Of a stretch of DNA of 64,000 nucleotides, positions 29,719 to 38,055 are shown one piece after another. Made by a program: the position numbers and the translations under genes. The stretch's first letter is position 1. Every line of letters begins with the position of its first letter. Source of the stretch: Luteimonas yindakuii (lineage in GTDB: Bacteria > Pseudomonadota > Gammaproteobacteria > Xanthomonadales > Xanthomonadaceae); NCBI RefSeq assembly GCF_004803715.2, contig NZ_CP039383.2, positions 2,790,001 through 2,854,000 on the forward strand, written 5' to 3'. The notes under the pieces are model-generated. The model saw only the letters and a list, made by a program, of their open reading frames with translations, was not told the DNA's origin and searched no databases.

Positions 29719-31007
29719 GCCGCCGCCTCCCGGTCCTGCTCGCCACCGCGCTTGCCGCGGCCCTCGCGCTGCCGGTTGCCGCGCAGGACGTGCTGATCCG
29801 CAACGCCACCGTGCACACCGCAACCGCCAGCGGCACCCTGCAGAGCGCTGACGTGCTGGTGCGCGGCGGGCGCATCGTCGAGGTCGGCAGCGGCCTTGCC
29901 GCCGGTGGCGTGCCGGTGGTGGAGGCGGCCGGCAGGCCGCTGACGCCGGCGCTGTTCGGCGGCATCAACGGCCTCGGCATCGAGGAGGTGTCCGGCGAGG
30001 ACAGCACCAGCGACGGGCGCCTCGCGCTCGGAGACGGCGCCAAGGACATGGTGGTGCGGCCGGAGTTCGACGTGACCCTGGCCTACAACCCGGATTCGAT
30101 CCTGCGCCCGGTCGCCACCGCCGAAGGCATCGGCTTCACCCTGCTGGCGGCCGGTGCGACGGCCGGCGGTTCGATCATCGCCGGCCAGGGTGCGCCGATG
30201 CGGCTGGACGGCAGCATCGACCCCGCCGGCCCACGCCTGCTGTTCCTGCAGCTGGGCGCGCGCGGGGCGGAACTCACCGGCACCTCGCGCGCGGCGCAGT
30301 GGATGCTGCTCGACCAGATCATTGACGAGGCGCGCGGCCGCATCCCGGTCGGCTCGCACGTGTCGCTGCTGACGCCGGCCGGCCGCGGCGCGCTCACCCG
30401 CTACCTCGACGGCAACGGCCGCGTGCTGGTGGCGGTTGACCGCGCCGCCGACATCCGCCAGCTGCTGCGCTGGGCGCAGCGCCACAACCTGCGCATCGCC
30501 ATCGCCGGTGGCAGCGAAGCCTGGCGCGTGGCAGGCGAACTCGCCGCGGCCAACGTGCCGGTGTTCGTCGATCCGCTCGACAACCTGCCGGCCGGCTTCG
30601 ACCAGCTGCACGCCTCGCTGGAGAACGCCGCCCGCCTGCACGCCGCCGGCGTAAAGGTGTCGTTCGCGCAGGCCAGCGACGCCGCCCACAACGCGCGCAA
30701 GCTGCGCCAGCTGGCCGGCAACGCGGTCGCCAACGGCATGCCCTGGGATGCAGCGCTCGCAGGCCTCACCCGCGTGCCCGCGGAAACCCTGGGCGTGGAC
30801 GGCGTCGGCACGATTGCAGTTGGCCAGCGCGCCGACCTGGTGCTGTGGAGCGGCGACCCGCTCGATGTCATCCACACCGCCGAGCAGACCTGGTTCGACG
30901 GCCGCGCCATCCCCATGCGCTCGCGCCAGACCGAACTGCGCGACCGTTACCTGCGCGAGGCATCGCCGCGCGAGCAGGGCGGACTGCCGCGGGCCTACAG
31001 CCGCTGA
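29715..31007 (+). CDS. Amidohydrolase-like protein lacking metal ligands
   Basis: A 430-residue exported protein (signal peptide to about residue 23, VAAQD) with the N-terminal beta-sandwich and C-terminal features of amidohydrolases (VGTIAVGQRADLVLWSGDPLD). Where family members carry HxH after 'GLID', this one reads PALFGGINGLG, and I find no His at the other metal positions. It is therefore probably non-catalytic. It overlaps the active-looking paralogue upstream by 4 bases, suggesting the two products form a complex. A strong hairpin follows. Confidence 0.85.
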
Positions 31008-31016
31008 GGTACTGCA

Positions 31017-31050
31017 GGCGGCTATCACCCCGCACCGGGTGATAGCCGCC
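31017..31050 (+). terminator. Hairpin after the amidohydrolase pair
   Basis: A perfect 14-bp stem (GGCGGCTATCACCC / GGGTGATAGCCGCC) with a 6-base loop begins 10 bases after the stop codon. There is no T-run after it. Confidence 0.65.
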
Positions 31051-31187
31051 GTCGCTGCATGATCCGTGGCGCCAACACCAGGCCGTCGGTAGCGTGCACG
31101 GCCGCTTTGACCGGTGCCTGCGTCGCACGGACCATCGGGCCACCCCCGACCCGGGGGGTCTGTATGGGTCAAGCCGGAGTCACTGTC

Positions 31188-31631
31188 ATGGCTGAAGACC
31201 GGACACTGCGCACCTCGAGAACGTTGCCGTATTCCCCTGCACAGATATACGGCGCCTTTGCGTCGCCCGACCTGCTGTCCCGATGGTGGGGCCCGGACGG
31301 GTTCACGAATACCTTCGAGGTGTTCGAGTTCACTGCAGGCGGCCGCTGGAAGTTCGTCATGCACGGCCCCGACGGCAATGACCACGTCAATGAAAGCGTC
31401 TTCGTGGCCCTGGTGCCCGACGCCAGGATCGTCATCCGCCATGACTGCGCTCCGCACTTCACGCTGACGGTCGAACTCGCACCGGTCGGTGATGGGACGC
31501 TCCTGACCTGGGCGCAGGTCTTCGAGGATGCGCGGACAGCGCAGGCGGTGAAACAACGCGCCGGACCGGCGAACGAGCAGAACCTGGATCGGCTGACCGA
31601 AGTGCTCGGCCGGGATCGTGGCGCCACCTGA
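31188..31631 (+). CDS. SRPBCC / AHSA1-like (START-fold) protein
   Basis: A 147-residue protein of the activator-of-Hsp90-like, polyketide-cyclase fold. Recognisable blocks are SPAQIYGAFASPDLLSRWWGP near the N-terminus, FEFTAGGRWKFVMHGPDG and the C-terminal LLTWAQVFED. These proteins bind hydrophobic small molecules; function is unassigned. Start at 31188 is chosen to begin at the domain; an in-frame ATG at 31164 would add 8 residues and cannot be excluded. Confidence 0.8.
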   Translation: MAEDRTLRTSRTLPYSPAQIYGAFASPDLLSRWWGPDGFTNTFEVFEFTAGGRWKFVMHGPDGNDHVNESVFVALVPDARIVIRHDCAPHFTLTVELAPVGDGTLLTWAQVFEDARTAQAVKQRAGPANEQNLDRLTEVLGRDRGAT

Positions 31632-31728
31632 TTCGATGCCGACGTCCCAGGGGCGAGGTCCATACTCCGGGGTGGCATCGCTTTGGCGGGCAGCAACCCA
31701 CGCAGGTCGGATCACGGAGGGGGCAGGA

Positions 31729-32160
31729 ATGTCCGGGAACAAGACGCAGTCCACCCACGCCAGCGTGGAAGAGCACATCGCCTCGCGGGCCAGTGCGCAG
31801 CAGCGCGCCGACTGCCAGGAGCTGCTGGCGCTGCTTGGCGCAGCCACCCGGGCCCCTCCCCGCATGTGGGGACCGAGCATCGTCGGCTTCGGCTCCTACC
31901 GCTACACCTATGAGAGCGGCCGCAGCGGTGAGGCGCCTCTTGCCGCCTTTGCCATCCGGGGCCGCGAACTCGTGCTGTACCTCGATTGCGAGGGCGACCC
32001 GCAGCAGGCGCTGCTGTCCAGACTCGGCAGGCACCGGATGGGAAAATCCTGCCTGTATTTCAAACAGTTGGCCGACCTGGACACATCGGTGCTCCGGCAA
32101 CTGGTCGATGACTCCATCGCCCAGGTGAAGCGCCGTCATGGACCACAGGATGGAGCCTAG
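31729..32160 (+). CDS. DUF1801 family protein
   Basis: A 143-residue soluble protein of the DUF1801 (YdhG-like) family, with the typical N-terminal VEEHIASRASAQQRADCQEL and the central MWGPSIVGFGSYRYTYESG. The function is not known. GGAGGGGGCAGGA immediately upstream fixes the start at 31729. It may be cotranscribed with the SRPBCC gene 97 bases upstream, as such genes are often neighbours. Confidence 0.85.
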   Translation: MSGNKTQSTHASVEEHIASRASAQQRADCQELLALLGAATRAPPRMWGPSIVGFGSYRYTYESGRSGEAPLAAFAIRGRELVLYLDCEGDPQQALLSRLGRHRMGKSCLYFKQLADLDTSVLRQLVDDSIAQVKRRHGPQDGA

Positions 32161-32201
32161 CGGTCCGTCGGGCCGCTGATGTCTTGCGCTACGCACGACG
32201 C

Positions 32202-32420
32202 TTACGGCGCGGCGCTTCCACCTTGCGCGCGAGCGGTGGCGCTTATTTCGCCACTGACCGGGCTCCACGACGCCTCCTGAGCGTCCTGCGGGGCCATGCA
32301 TGGCGCTTTTTTCGCCACCGCTCGCATGTCCAGTGCGGTCGCTTGCGCTTTTTCCGCCAAGCCCTGGGCATCGTGCGCATCCGGAGCGTCGCCCGGCGCC
32401 ATCGATGGCGAAAACAGCAC
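32202..32420 (-). CDS. Candidate small Ala-rich ORF overlying a repeat cluster
   Basis: A possible 72-residue protein with a GTG start and GGAAGG 9 bases upstream. It is Ala-rich with three loosely similar segments (AEKAQATA, VAKKAPCM, GEISATA) that come from the repeated DNA motif beneath. Codon third positions are clearly less GC-rich than in neighbouring genes, which argues against a long-established gene. No family recognised. Confidence 0.2.
   Translation of the reverse strand: MLFSPSMAPGDAPDAHDAQGLAEKAQATALDMRAVAKKAPCMAPQDAQEASWSPVSGEISATARAQGGSAAP
32236..32360. repeat. Cluster of three related hairpin motifs
   Basis: GTGGCG-CTTATTT-CGCCAC (32236-32254), TGGCG-CTTTTTT-CGCCA (32301-32317) and a degenerate TTGCG-CTTTTTC-CGCCAA (32343-32360) are three copies of one motif with T-rich loops, 65 and 42 bases apart, in the 398-bp gap before the outer-membrane protein gene. 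Confidence 0.6.
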
Positions 32421-32445
32421 CTCTTGTGGCCTTCCGGACGGCGAA

Positions 32446-32462
32446 TGTACAAGCTCTGTACA
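32446..32462. promoter_or_regulatory. Paired TGTACA sites upstream of the barrel gene
   Basis: Two TGTACA palindromes (32446-32451 and 32457-32462), spaced 11 bases start to start, about one helical turn, lie about 100 bases before the outer-membrane barrel gene. They look like an operator for a dimeric regulator, which I cannot name. Confidence 0.35.
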
Positions 32463-32558
32463 GCTTAATGTTTTATCAACATCTAACGGCCCCGGCCCTA
32501 GCGTCTACGCCGTCGCCATCGCGGCGTCGTCCCCCTGACTGCTGGACTGGAGCTCCCC

Positions 32559-33344
32559 ATGCACGCTTCCTGGTTGCTTGTTCCCCTTTCCGCCCTGCTG
32601 GCCACCTCCGCCCACGCCGCCGGCCCGGAGGCCGGGCGCTACTCGCTTTCGCTGGTGGGTGGTGTGGATGCGCCGCTCAGCGGCGATGTCCACGATGGCG
32701 CCGTCGCCCAGGTGCCCGACCTCGGGCCGCTCAACCCCGCACTCGCCGGCGTTGCCGCGGAGTTGCGCATCGGCGCTCGCGGGCATGACCGCATCTACGA
32801 TCAGGCCACCACGATCGGCCTCGAATTCGGCTACGGCCTGAGCGACAGCGCCGAAGTGTTCGGCTCCGTTCGCAAGACGATGGCCGAGGAAGGCAGCGTG
32901 CAGGTGGGCGGAGCGTATGTGCCGGCGCTGGACACCGAGCTGCCGGTATACGGCACCTTCGGCGACTACGAGGCCCTGTCGGCCGAACTCGGCTACCGCC
33001 ATTACTTCGGCACCGTCGGCTTCGCGCGACCGTTCGTGGGGGCGCGCATCGGTGCGACCCGCACCAACGGGATCCGCGCCACCTTCGAGATCCCGGATGC
33101 CGGCATCACCATCGCCGGGGCACCGTTCTACGAGACGGGCTGGTCGGCGATCGGCGGAGTCGACCTCGGCGTGGTCATGCCGGTCTCGGACACCTTCAGC
33201 GTCACGCTGGCCAGTGGCGTGCGCTATGTCGGTGACCTCAAGGACGACGACAGCGCGATCGGCGGCCTCGGCCTCGCCTCGATCAACGACACCGGCAGCC
33301 GGCTGTCGGTGCCGGTGACGCTGTCGGCGCGCTGGGACTTCTGA
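32559..33344 (+). CDS. Outer-membrane beta-barrel protein
   Basis: A 261-residue exported protein with a signal peptide cut after about residue 20 (TSAHA). Alternating polar/aromatic strands (GLEFGYGLSDSAEVFGSVRK, SAELGYRHYFG, PFVGARIGATRTNG) and a C-terminal aromatic residue (ARWDF) are typical of 8-stranded barrels inserted by BAM. No OmpA peptidoglycan domain. Substrate or partner unknown. Upstream lie a long gap with hairpins and paired TGTACA sites; a terminator follows. Confidence 0.82.
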   Translation: MHASWLLVPLSALLATSAHAAGPEAGRYSLSLVGGVDAPLSGDVHDGAVAQVPDLGPLNPALAGVAAELRIGARGHDRIYDQATTIGLEFGYGLSDSAEVFGSVRKTMAEEGSVQVGGAYVPALDTELPVYGTFGDYEALSAELGYRHYFGTVGFARPFVGARIGATRTNGIRATFEIPDAGITIAGAPFYETGWSAIGGVDLGVVMPVSDTFSVTLASGVRYVGDLKDDDSAIGGLGLASINDTGSRLSVPVTLSARWDF

Positions 33345-33351
33345 CCTTGGA

Positions 33352-33382
33352 ACCCGTCCCGCACACGCGGGGCGGGTGTTCT
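33352..33382 (+). terminator. Terminator after the beta-barrel gene
   Basis: ACCCGTCCCGC pairs with GCGGGGCGGGT (one T-G pair) over an ACAC loop, followed by the T-rich GTTCTT, 8 bases after the stop codon. Confidence 0.75.
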
Positions 33383-33476
33383 TGCATATGCCCGGAACGA
33401 CGCAGGACGGTTCCGTCGTGTGCGGGGTGGCCCGCTGTGATGCATTATCGGGCATCCGCATCCCGGGGACGGAAGC

Positions 33477-33947
33477 ATGCGACGGCTCCTCTATGTACTC
33501 GTCCTGCTCGGCTTGCCGCTGCCGGGACACGCTGACTCTCCGTTGATCACAACGTGGGTGGAGCTGCGCGTGTACTCGTGCGTGCCTGCAACGTTCGAAG
33601 CATCTCCGTTCGATGACATCGACTACGTCGGCGGTCGCTCGCACCGCACGGCCGTCGTCACCGGGGACGTCACGGACGCCGGCCTGCTGCCGTACGCGAG
33701 TCTGCGGGCACACTATCCGGAAGAGGAAGTACAGCGCATCGCCGACGAGGTCACCGCAACGCTTCCACGCGTCAGCAGCCGGTTGAGTGTGACGCTGCGC
33801 CAATGGGACGCGGAGTTCTGCAAGGCAGCGCAAGACCGGATCATCCGCTTCGACTCGGATCACCACTGCGACATCCTGACCGCGGGAGGCGCTTGCCTGT
33901 CGCCGCTGCCCAGGGTGCAACCTGCACGCATGCGGCCACAACCCTGA
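33477..33947 (+). CDS. Small secreted hypothetical protein
   Basis: A 156-residue protein with a signal peptide (RRLLYVLVLLGLPLPGHA) and a mature part containing four Cys (near residues 35, 115, 131 and 140), which could form disulfides in the periplasm. No known family recognised. It lies between the barrel gene terminator and the copper locus on the same strand. Confidence 0.6.
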   Translation: MRRLLYVLVLLGLPLPGHADSPLITTWVELRVYSCVPATFEASPFDDIDYVGGRSHRTAVVTGDVTDAGLLPYASLRAHYPEEEVQRIADEVTATLPRVSSRLSVTLRQWDAEFCKAAQDRIIRFDSDHHCDILTAGGACLSPLPRVQPARMRPQP

Positions 33948-34081
33948 CCGCGGTCAGGGTCCGCTGTGCTCGACCGCGCGCCGGAGGGCGTGCCGCACAG
34001 TCGGTTTCCGGGATGACGTTGGCGTTGATCGGCATGCCCGCACAGCCGGGCGTGAGCCAGCGATATCGTGAGTAACGAACC

Positions 34082-34117
34082 CGACAGGTTGCAATGCGCC
34101 GACGCAGTATCCTGTCG
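34082..34117. promoter_or_regulatory. Inverted repeat upstream of copL
   Basis: CGACAGG (34082-34088) and CCTGTCG (34111-34117) form a perfect 7-bp inverted repeat separated by 22 bases, ending 28 bases before the copL start. This could be the operator of a copper-responsive regulator. Confidence 0.35.
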
Positions 34118-34145
34118 CCCCTGGTCGCTGCCAGTGCACCTCCAC

Positions 34146-34538
34146 ATGCGCCCGCTGCTCCTCCGCCTGTTCCTCTGCATCACGCTGCTGCTCAACGGCA
34201 TCGGCTCGGGCATGGCGTCGGTGCATGTGCAGCTGGGCGCACTCGCCGGCGACGCGGTGGCCGAAGCAATGGCATCGGCCGCGGATCCTGATTGCCCACA
34301 TGCGGGCGGAGCCGTGCCCTCTCCGGCTCCAGCCCTCCATCCAGCTGCGCCCGGGCCCGGGGACACCGACTGCCTGAAGCTGTGCATGGACCTCAGCCTG
34401 CAACCGGCGCAGGCGCTGGCGACACCACCCGGCCTGCTTCCAGCGGCGCAGCCGCCGGATGCACCCGCGCTGCGGGCGACGGCCGGCGTGGCATCCGCCG
34501 CGGGCCCGCCGCCGCTGAGACCGCCGATCCGCGCATGA
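34146..34538 (+). CDS. copL: CopL-like metal-binding regulatory protein
   Basis: A 130-residue protein with an N-terminal hydrophobic helix (LLLRLFLCITLLLNGIG) followed by a Pro/Ala-rich domain with Cys and His (DPDCPHAGG, DTDCLKLCMDLS). Size, Cys pattern and position directly before copA and copB match the xanthomonad CopL proteins needed for copper-induced expression of copAB. The start at 34146 is chosen because it begins at the signal-like helix; an upstream in-frame ATG (34068) precedes the candidate operator. Whether it acts as a leader, sensor or chaperone is unsettled in the family. Confidence 0.8.
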   Translation: MRPLLLRLFLCITLLLNGIGSGMASVHVQLGALAGDAVAEAMASAADPDCPHAGGAVPSPAPALHPAAPGPGDTDCLKLCMDLSLQPAQALATPPGLLPAAQPPDAPALRATAGVASAAGPPPLRPPIRA

Positions 34539-34635
34539 CGTCACGGTCGCCTGCCGACCATCCCCGCCCTGCGTGCATCCGCGCAGGTGCGCTGACCGAT
34601 GTCATGACGGCACGCATGCGTGCCTGGAGTTTCCG

Positions 34636-36534
34636 ATGAACCACGACCCTTCCCGTCCCCGCGGGTGGCAGGCGCCGCTGTCGCGTCGCCGCTTCGTGCA
34701 GGGCCTGGCCCTTGGCGGCCTCGCGCTCGGCACCGCCGGCGTTCGCCTGCCTGCGCACGCCGCTACCGACGCACGCAGTGGACCGCAGGTGTTGCGCGGC
34801 AATGCCTTCGACCTGTCGATCGGCAGCACGCCGGTCAACTTCACCGGCCGCACGCGCCCGGCGATCACCGTCAACGGCAGCCTGCCGGCGCCACTCCTGC
34901 GCTGGCGCCAGGGTGAGACCGTGACCCTGCGCGTGGCCAACCGCCTGCCCGATGCGGTGACCTCGATCCACTGGCACGGGATCATCCTGCCGGCCAACAT
35001 GGATGGCGTGCCGGGACTGAGCTTCGATGGCATCGCGCCGGGCGAGGCGTATCTCTACCGCTTCACCCTCGGGCAATCGGGCAGTTACTGGTACCACAGC
35101 CATTCGCTGTTCCAGGAACAGGCCGGCCTGTACGGCGCGATCATCATCGACCCCGCCGAGCCGCTGCCCTACCACTGGGACCGCGAGCATGTGGTGCTGC
35201 TGTCGGACTGGACCGACCTCGACCCCGGTCGGCTGTTCCAGCGGCTGAAGAAGGAATCCGAGTACGACAACCGCTACAAGCCCACCGTTGGCGACTTCGT
35301 CCGCGACGTGCGCGAGCACGGCTGGTCGCAGACGGTCGCCGACCGCCGCGCTTGGGCGCGGATGCGGATGACGCCGACCGACATCTCCGACGTCAACGCG
35401 CACACCTACACCTACCTGATGAACGGCACGACGCCGGCATCGAACTGGACCGGCCTGTTCCGCTCCGGCGAGAAGGTGCTGCTGCGCTTCATCAATGCCG
35501 GCGCGATGACCTATTTCGACGTGCGCATCCCGGGGTTGAAGATGACCGTGGTGGCCGCGGATGGCCTGCCGGTGCACCCGGTGACGGTGGACGAGTTCCG
35601 CATCGCCGCGGCGGAGACGTTCGACGTGATCGTCGAACCGTCGGGCCAGGATGCGTACACGATCTTCGCCCAGGACATGGGCCGCACCGGTTTCGCGCGC
35701 GGCACGCTGGCGGTGCGCCCGGGGCTGGAAGCGCCGTTGCCGGCGATCGATCCGCGACCGCGCCTGACGATGGCCGACATGGGGCATGGCGACCACGCGA
35801 TGCATGGGGCGTCGTCCGCCATGCCATCCACGCCATCGGCGCAGGGCGTGCACGCCGATGGGCACGCCGTCGATGCGCATGCGGGCGCGCACGCGGCGCA
35901 GGATATGCAGGCAGGCCATGGCGCACCTGAGACGCCTGGCATGCACGCGCATCGCGATGCACAGCCCGTCCACGACATGCATACGGGCCACGGCAGCGAT
36001 GGCATGCAGGCGCACCCGGCCAGCGAGTCCCGCAATCCGCTGGTCGACATGCAGACGATGACGCCGACGCCACGCCTCGACGATCCCGGCATCGGCCTGC
36101 GCGACAACGGCCGTCGCGTGCTGGCCTATGCCGATCTCGCCAGCATCGCCGGCGACCAGGACGGCCGCGATCCCGGTCGCGAGGTGGAACTGCACCTCAC
36201 CGGCCACATGGGCAGGTTCTCGTGGTCGTTCGACGGCATCCCGTTCGCCAGCGCGCAGCCGTTGCAGCTCAACTACGGCGAGCGCGTGCGCATCGTGCTG
36301 GTCAACGACACCATGATGACCCACCCCATCCATCTGCATGGCGTGTGGAGCGACCTCGAGGACGCGAATGGCGACTTCATGGTGCGCAAGCACACGGTGG
36401 ACATGCCGCCGGGCACGCGCCGCAGCTACCGCGTGCGTGCCGATGCCGCCGGCCGCTGGGCCTTCCATTGCCATCTGCTGTATCACATGGAGGCCGGCAT
36501 GATGCGCGAGGTCCACATCGGGGAGGCCGCATGA
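34636..36534 (+). CDS. copA: Copper resistance multicopper oxidase CopA
   Basis: A 632-residue periplasmic multicopper oxidase exported by Tat (twin-Arg SRRRFVQG, residues 16-23). Three cupredoxin domains carry the copper motifs: HWHG (112-115), WYHSH (152-156), HPIHLH (563-568) and HCHLLYH (611-617), giving type 1, 2 and 3 sites. Between domains 2 and 3 (about 391-465) is a Met/His-rich segment (MADMGHGDHAMHG) expected to bind many Cu(I) ions. It oxidises Cu(I) and sequesters copper. The stop overlaps the copB start (ATGA). The start at 34636 begins at the Tat signal. Confidence 0.97.
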   Translation: MNHDPSRPRGWQAPLSRRRFVQGLALGGLALGTAGVRLPAHAATDARSGPQVLRGNAFDLSIGSTPVNFTGRTRPAITVNGSLPAPLLRWRQGETVTLRVANRLPDAVTSIHWHGIILPANMDGVPGLSFDGIAPGEAYLYRFTLGQSGSYWYHSHSLFQEQAGLYGAIIIDPAEPLPYHWDREHVVLLSDWTDLDPGRLFQRLKKESEYDNRYKPTVGDFVRDVREHGWSQTVADRRAWARMRMTPTDISDVNAHTYTYLMNGTTPASNWTGLFRSGEKVLLRFINAGAMTYFDVRIPGLKMTVVAADGLPVHPVTVDEFRIAAAETFDVIVEPSGQDAYTIFAQDMGRTGFARGTLAVRPGLEAPLPAIDPRPRLTMADMGHGDHAMHGASSAMPSTPSAQGVHADGHAVDAHAGAHAAQDMQAGHGAPETPGMHAHRDAQPVHDMHTGHGSDGMQAHPASESRNPLVDMQTMTPTPRLDDPGIGLRDNGRRVLAYADLASIAGDQDGRDPGREVELHLTGHMGRFSWSFDGIPFASAQPLQLNYGERVRIVLVNDTMMTHPIHLHGVWSDLEDANGDFMVRKHTVDMPPGTRRSYRVRADAAGRWAFHCHLLYHMEAGMMREVHIGEAA

Positions 36535-37937
36535 GCGCGCACCGGCTGTTCGGCATCGCCCTCGGCGCGCTTGCGATGGTGGCGGATGCACAGGCTCGGC
36601 ATCCAACAGGCCAGACCCACGACACCGCGACTGTCTGCACGGCGGAACACGCAGCGATGGGCCATTCCACGCGCCCGGTGCCGGCGGATGCTCCGAGGCA
36701 GGGTGGAGAAGCCACGCACCGCGGACATCGCGCGCACGGTGGACTTGGCAGGCACCACGCACACGATGGGCACGCGCGGGCTACGCATGGCACGCAACAA
36801 GGCGCGCAAGGTGGGCACCATGGCGGCCACCACGACGAGCACCGCCGGCACGTCGGACATGCCGCACATGGTGGGCATAACGGGCACGGCACGCACACGG
36901 ACGCTCACGGGCCGAACGCCGTCACCCCCGCGAAGGCGGGAGTCCATGGACCGTCCCGTCCCCGTGGCCCGACGTCCATGGATCCCCGCCTTCGCGGGGA
37001 TGACGTGCAGGGGCAGGACATGCAGGGACCGGCGCGCGAGGGTGAGCATCGCGGACACACCGGGCATGGAGAAGCCGCACACGCACAACACGGTGAGCAC
37101 GGCGCGCATGGCGGAGACTCCACGCACGGCCAACACGGCGCGCATGGCGGACATTCCGCGCACGGCGAACACGGCACTGTCGGACATCCGGCGCATGACG
37201 AGTACGGAACGCATGCCGGACGTGACGGGCACACCCCGGTCCCGCCGCTGACCGATGCCGACCGCGCGGCCGCGTTTCCGCCGCTCGCGCCGCACGCGAT
37301 GACGCACGCATCGCAGGTCGCGTGGCAGATCGAGGTCGACCGCCTCGAGGTGTGGGACACGGATCAGGGCACGGGTGAGCTGTGGGAAGTCGAGGCCTGG
37401 GTCGGTGGCGACCTGCAGCGGTTGTGGCTGAGAAGCGAGGGCAGCCGCAGTGATGGCCGTACCGACAACGCCGACATCGAACTGCTGTTCGGCCGCAGCG
37501 TGACGCCGTGGTGGGAGGTGCTGGCCGGCGTGCGCCAGGACACCCGACCGGCGTCGCGCAGCTGGGCGGCGATCGGGGTCGAGGGCACCGCGCCGGGCAT
37601 GATCGAGCTGACCGCGATGGCGTATGCGGGCAGCGGCGGCCAGGTGCAGCTGAAAGCCGAGGCCGCGTACGACGTGCGCTTCAGCAACCGGCTGATCCTG
37701 CGGCCGTCGCTGGAGGCCACCGCCGCGCTCGACGACGAACCCGACCAGGGCATCGGCAGCGGCCTCAACGGCATCGAGGCCGGCTGGCGCCTGCGCTACG
37801 AGATCAGCCCGCGGTTCGCCCCGTACGTCGGCGTGGTGCACGAGCGGCTGTTCGGCGGCACCGCCGCGCATGCGCGCGCGGCAGGCGACGCCGCGCGGGA
37901 CACGCGGGTGGTCGCCGGCTTGCGCGGCTGGTGGTGA
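36531..37937 (+). CDS. copB: Copper resistance outer-membrane protein CopB with enlarged His-rich region
   Basis: A 468-residue CopB. A signal peptide is followed by a very long His/Gly/Ala-rich region (about 40-245; units such as HGAHGGHSAHGEHG) and then the C-terminal outer-membrane barrel (about 250-468; WQIEVDRLEVWDTD, ELLFGRSVTPWWEVLAGVRQD, final GLRGWW). CopB binds copper at the outer membrane and works with CopA. The His-rich region contains an in-frame palindromic repeat (36921-37004, residues about 131-158) that interrupts the His pattern without shifting the frame. Translationally coupled to copA by 4 bases. Confidence 0.93.
   Translation: MSAHRLFGIALGALAMVADAQARHPTGQTHDTATVCTAEHAAMGHSTRPVPADAPRQGGEATHRGHRAHGGLGRHHAHDGHARATHGTQQGAQGGHHGGHHDEHRRHVGHAAHGGHNGHGTHTDAHGPNAVTPAKAGVHGPSRPRGPTSMDPRLRGDDVQGQDMQGPAREGEHRGHTGHGEAAHAQHGEHGAHGGDSTHGQHGAHGGHSAHGEHGTVGHPAHDEYGTHAGRDGHTPVPPLTDADRAAAFPPLAPHAMTHASQVAWQIEVDRLEVWDTDQGTGELWEVEAWVGGDLQRLWLRSEGSRSDGRTDNADIELLFGRSVTPWWEVLAGVRQDTRPASRSWAAIGVEGTAPGMIELTAMAYAGSGGQVQLKAEAAYDVRFSNRLILRPSLEATAALDDEPDQGIGSGLNGIEAGWRLRYEISPRFAPYVGVVHERLFGGTAAHARAAGDAARDTRVVAGLRGWW
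36921..37004. repeat. Family B palindromic repeat pair inside copB
   Basis: Two inverted arms, 36921-36950 (GTCACCCCCGCGAAGGCGGG-) and 36974-37004 (ending -CGCGGGGATGAC), enclose a 23-base spacer. The whole unit is 84 bases, exactly 28 codons, so the copB frame continues through it. Confidence 0.88.
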
Positions 37938-38055
37938 CGAGTCGCGACCGGCGCGCGGAGGGACGCAGCGGAAACGCCGTGCCCGCGCCCACCGTTCCAC
38001 GACGATCCCCGCCCTGCTCACGCGTGCTGGCACGGCCCAGCTCTAGGCTGCATCC

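Noticed and set aside
36471..37251. Alternative frames over the copB His-rich region
   Set aside because: CopB's own frame continues from the ATGA overlap into a clear barrel domain; the others are shadows of the repeat.
34146..37937. Transferred copper-resistance island
   Set aside because: No mobility genes or att-like repeats flank copLAB, and its base and codon use match the surroundings, so it looks chromosomal.
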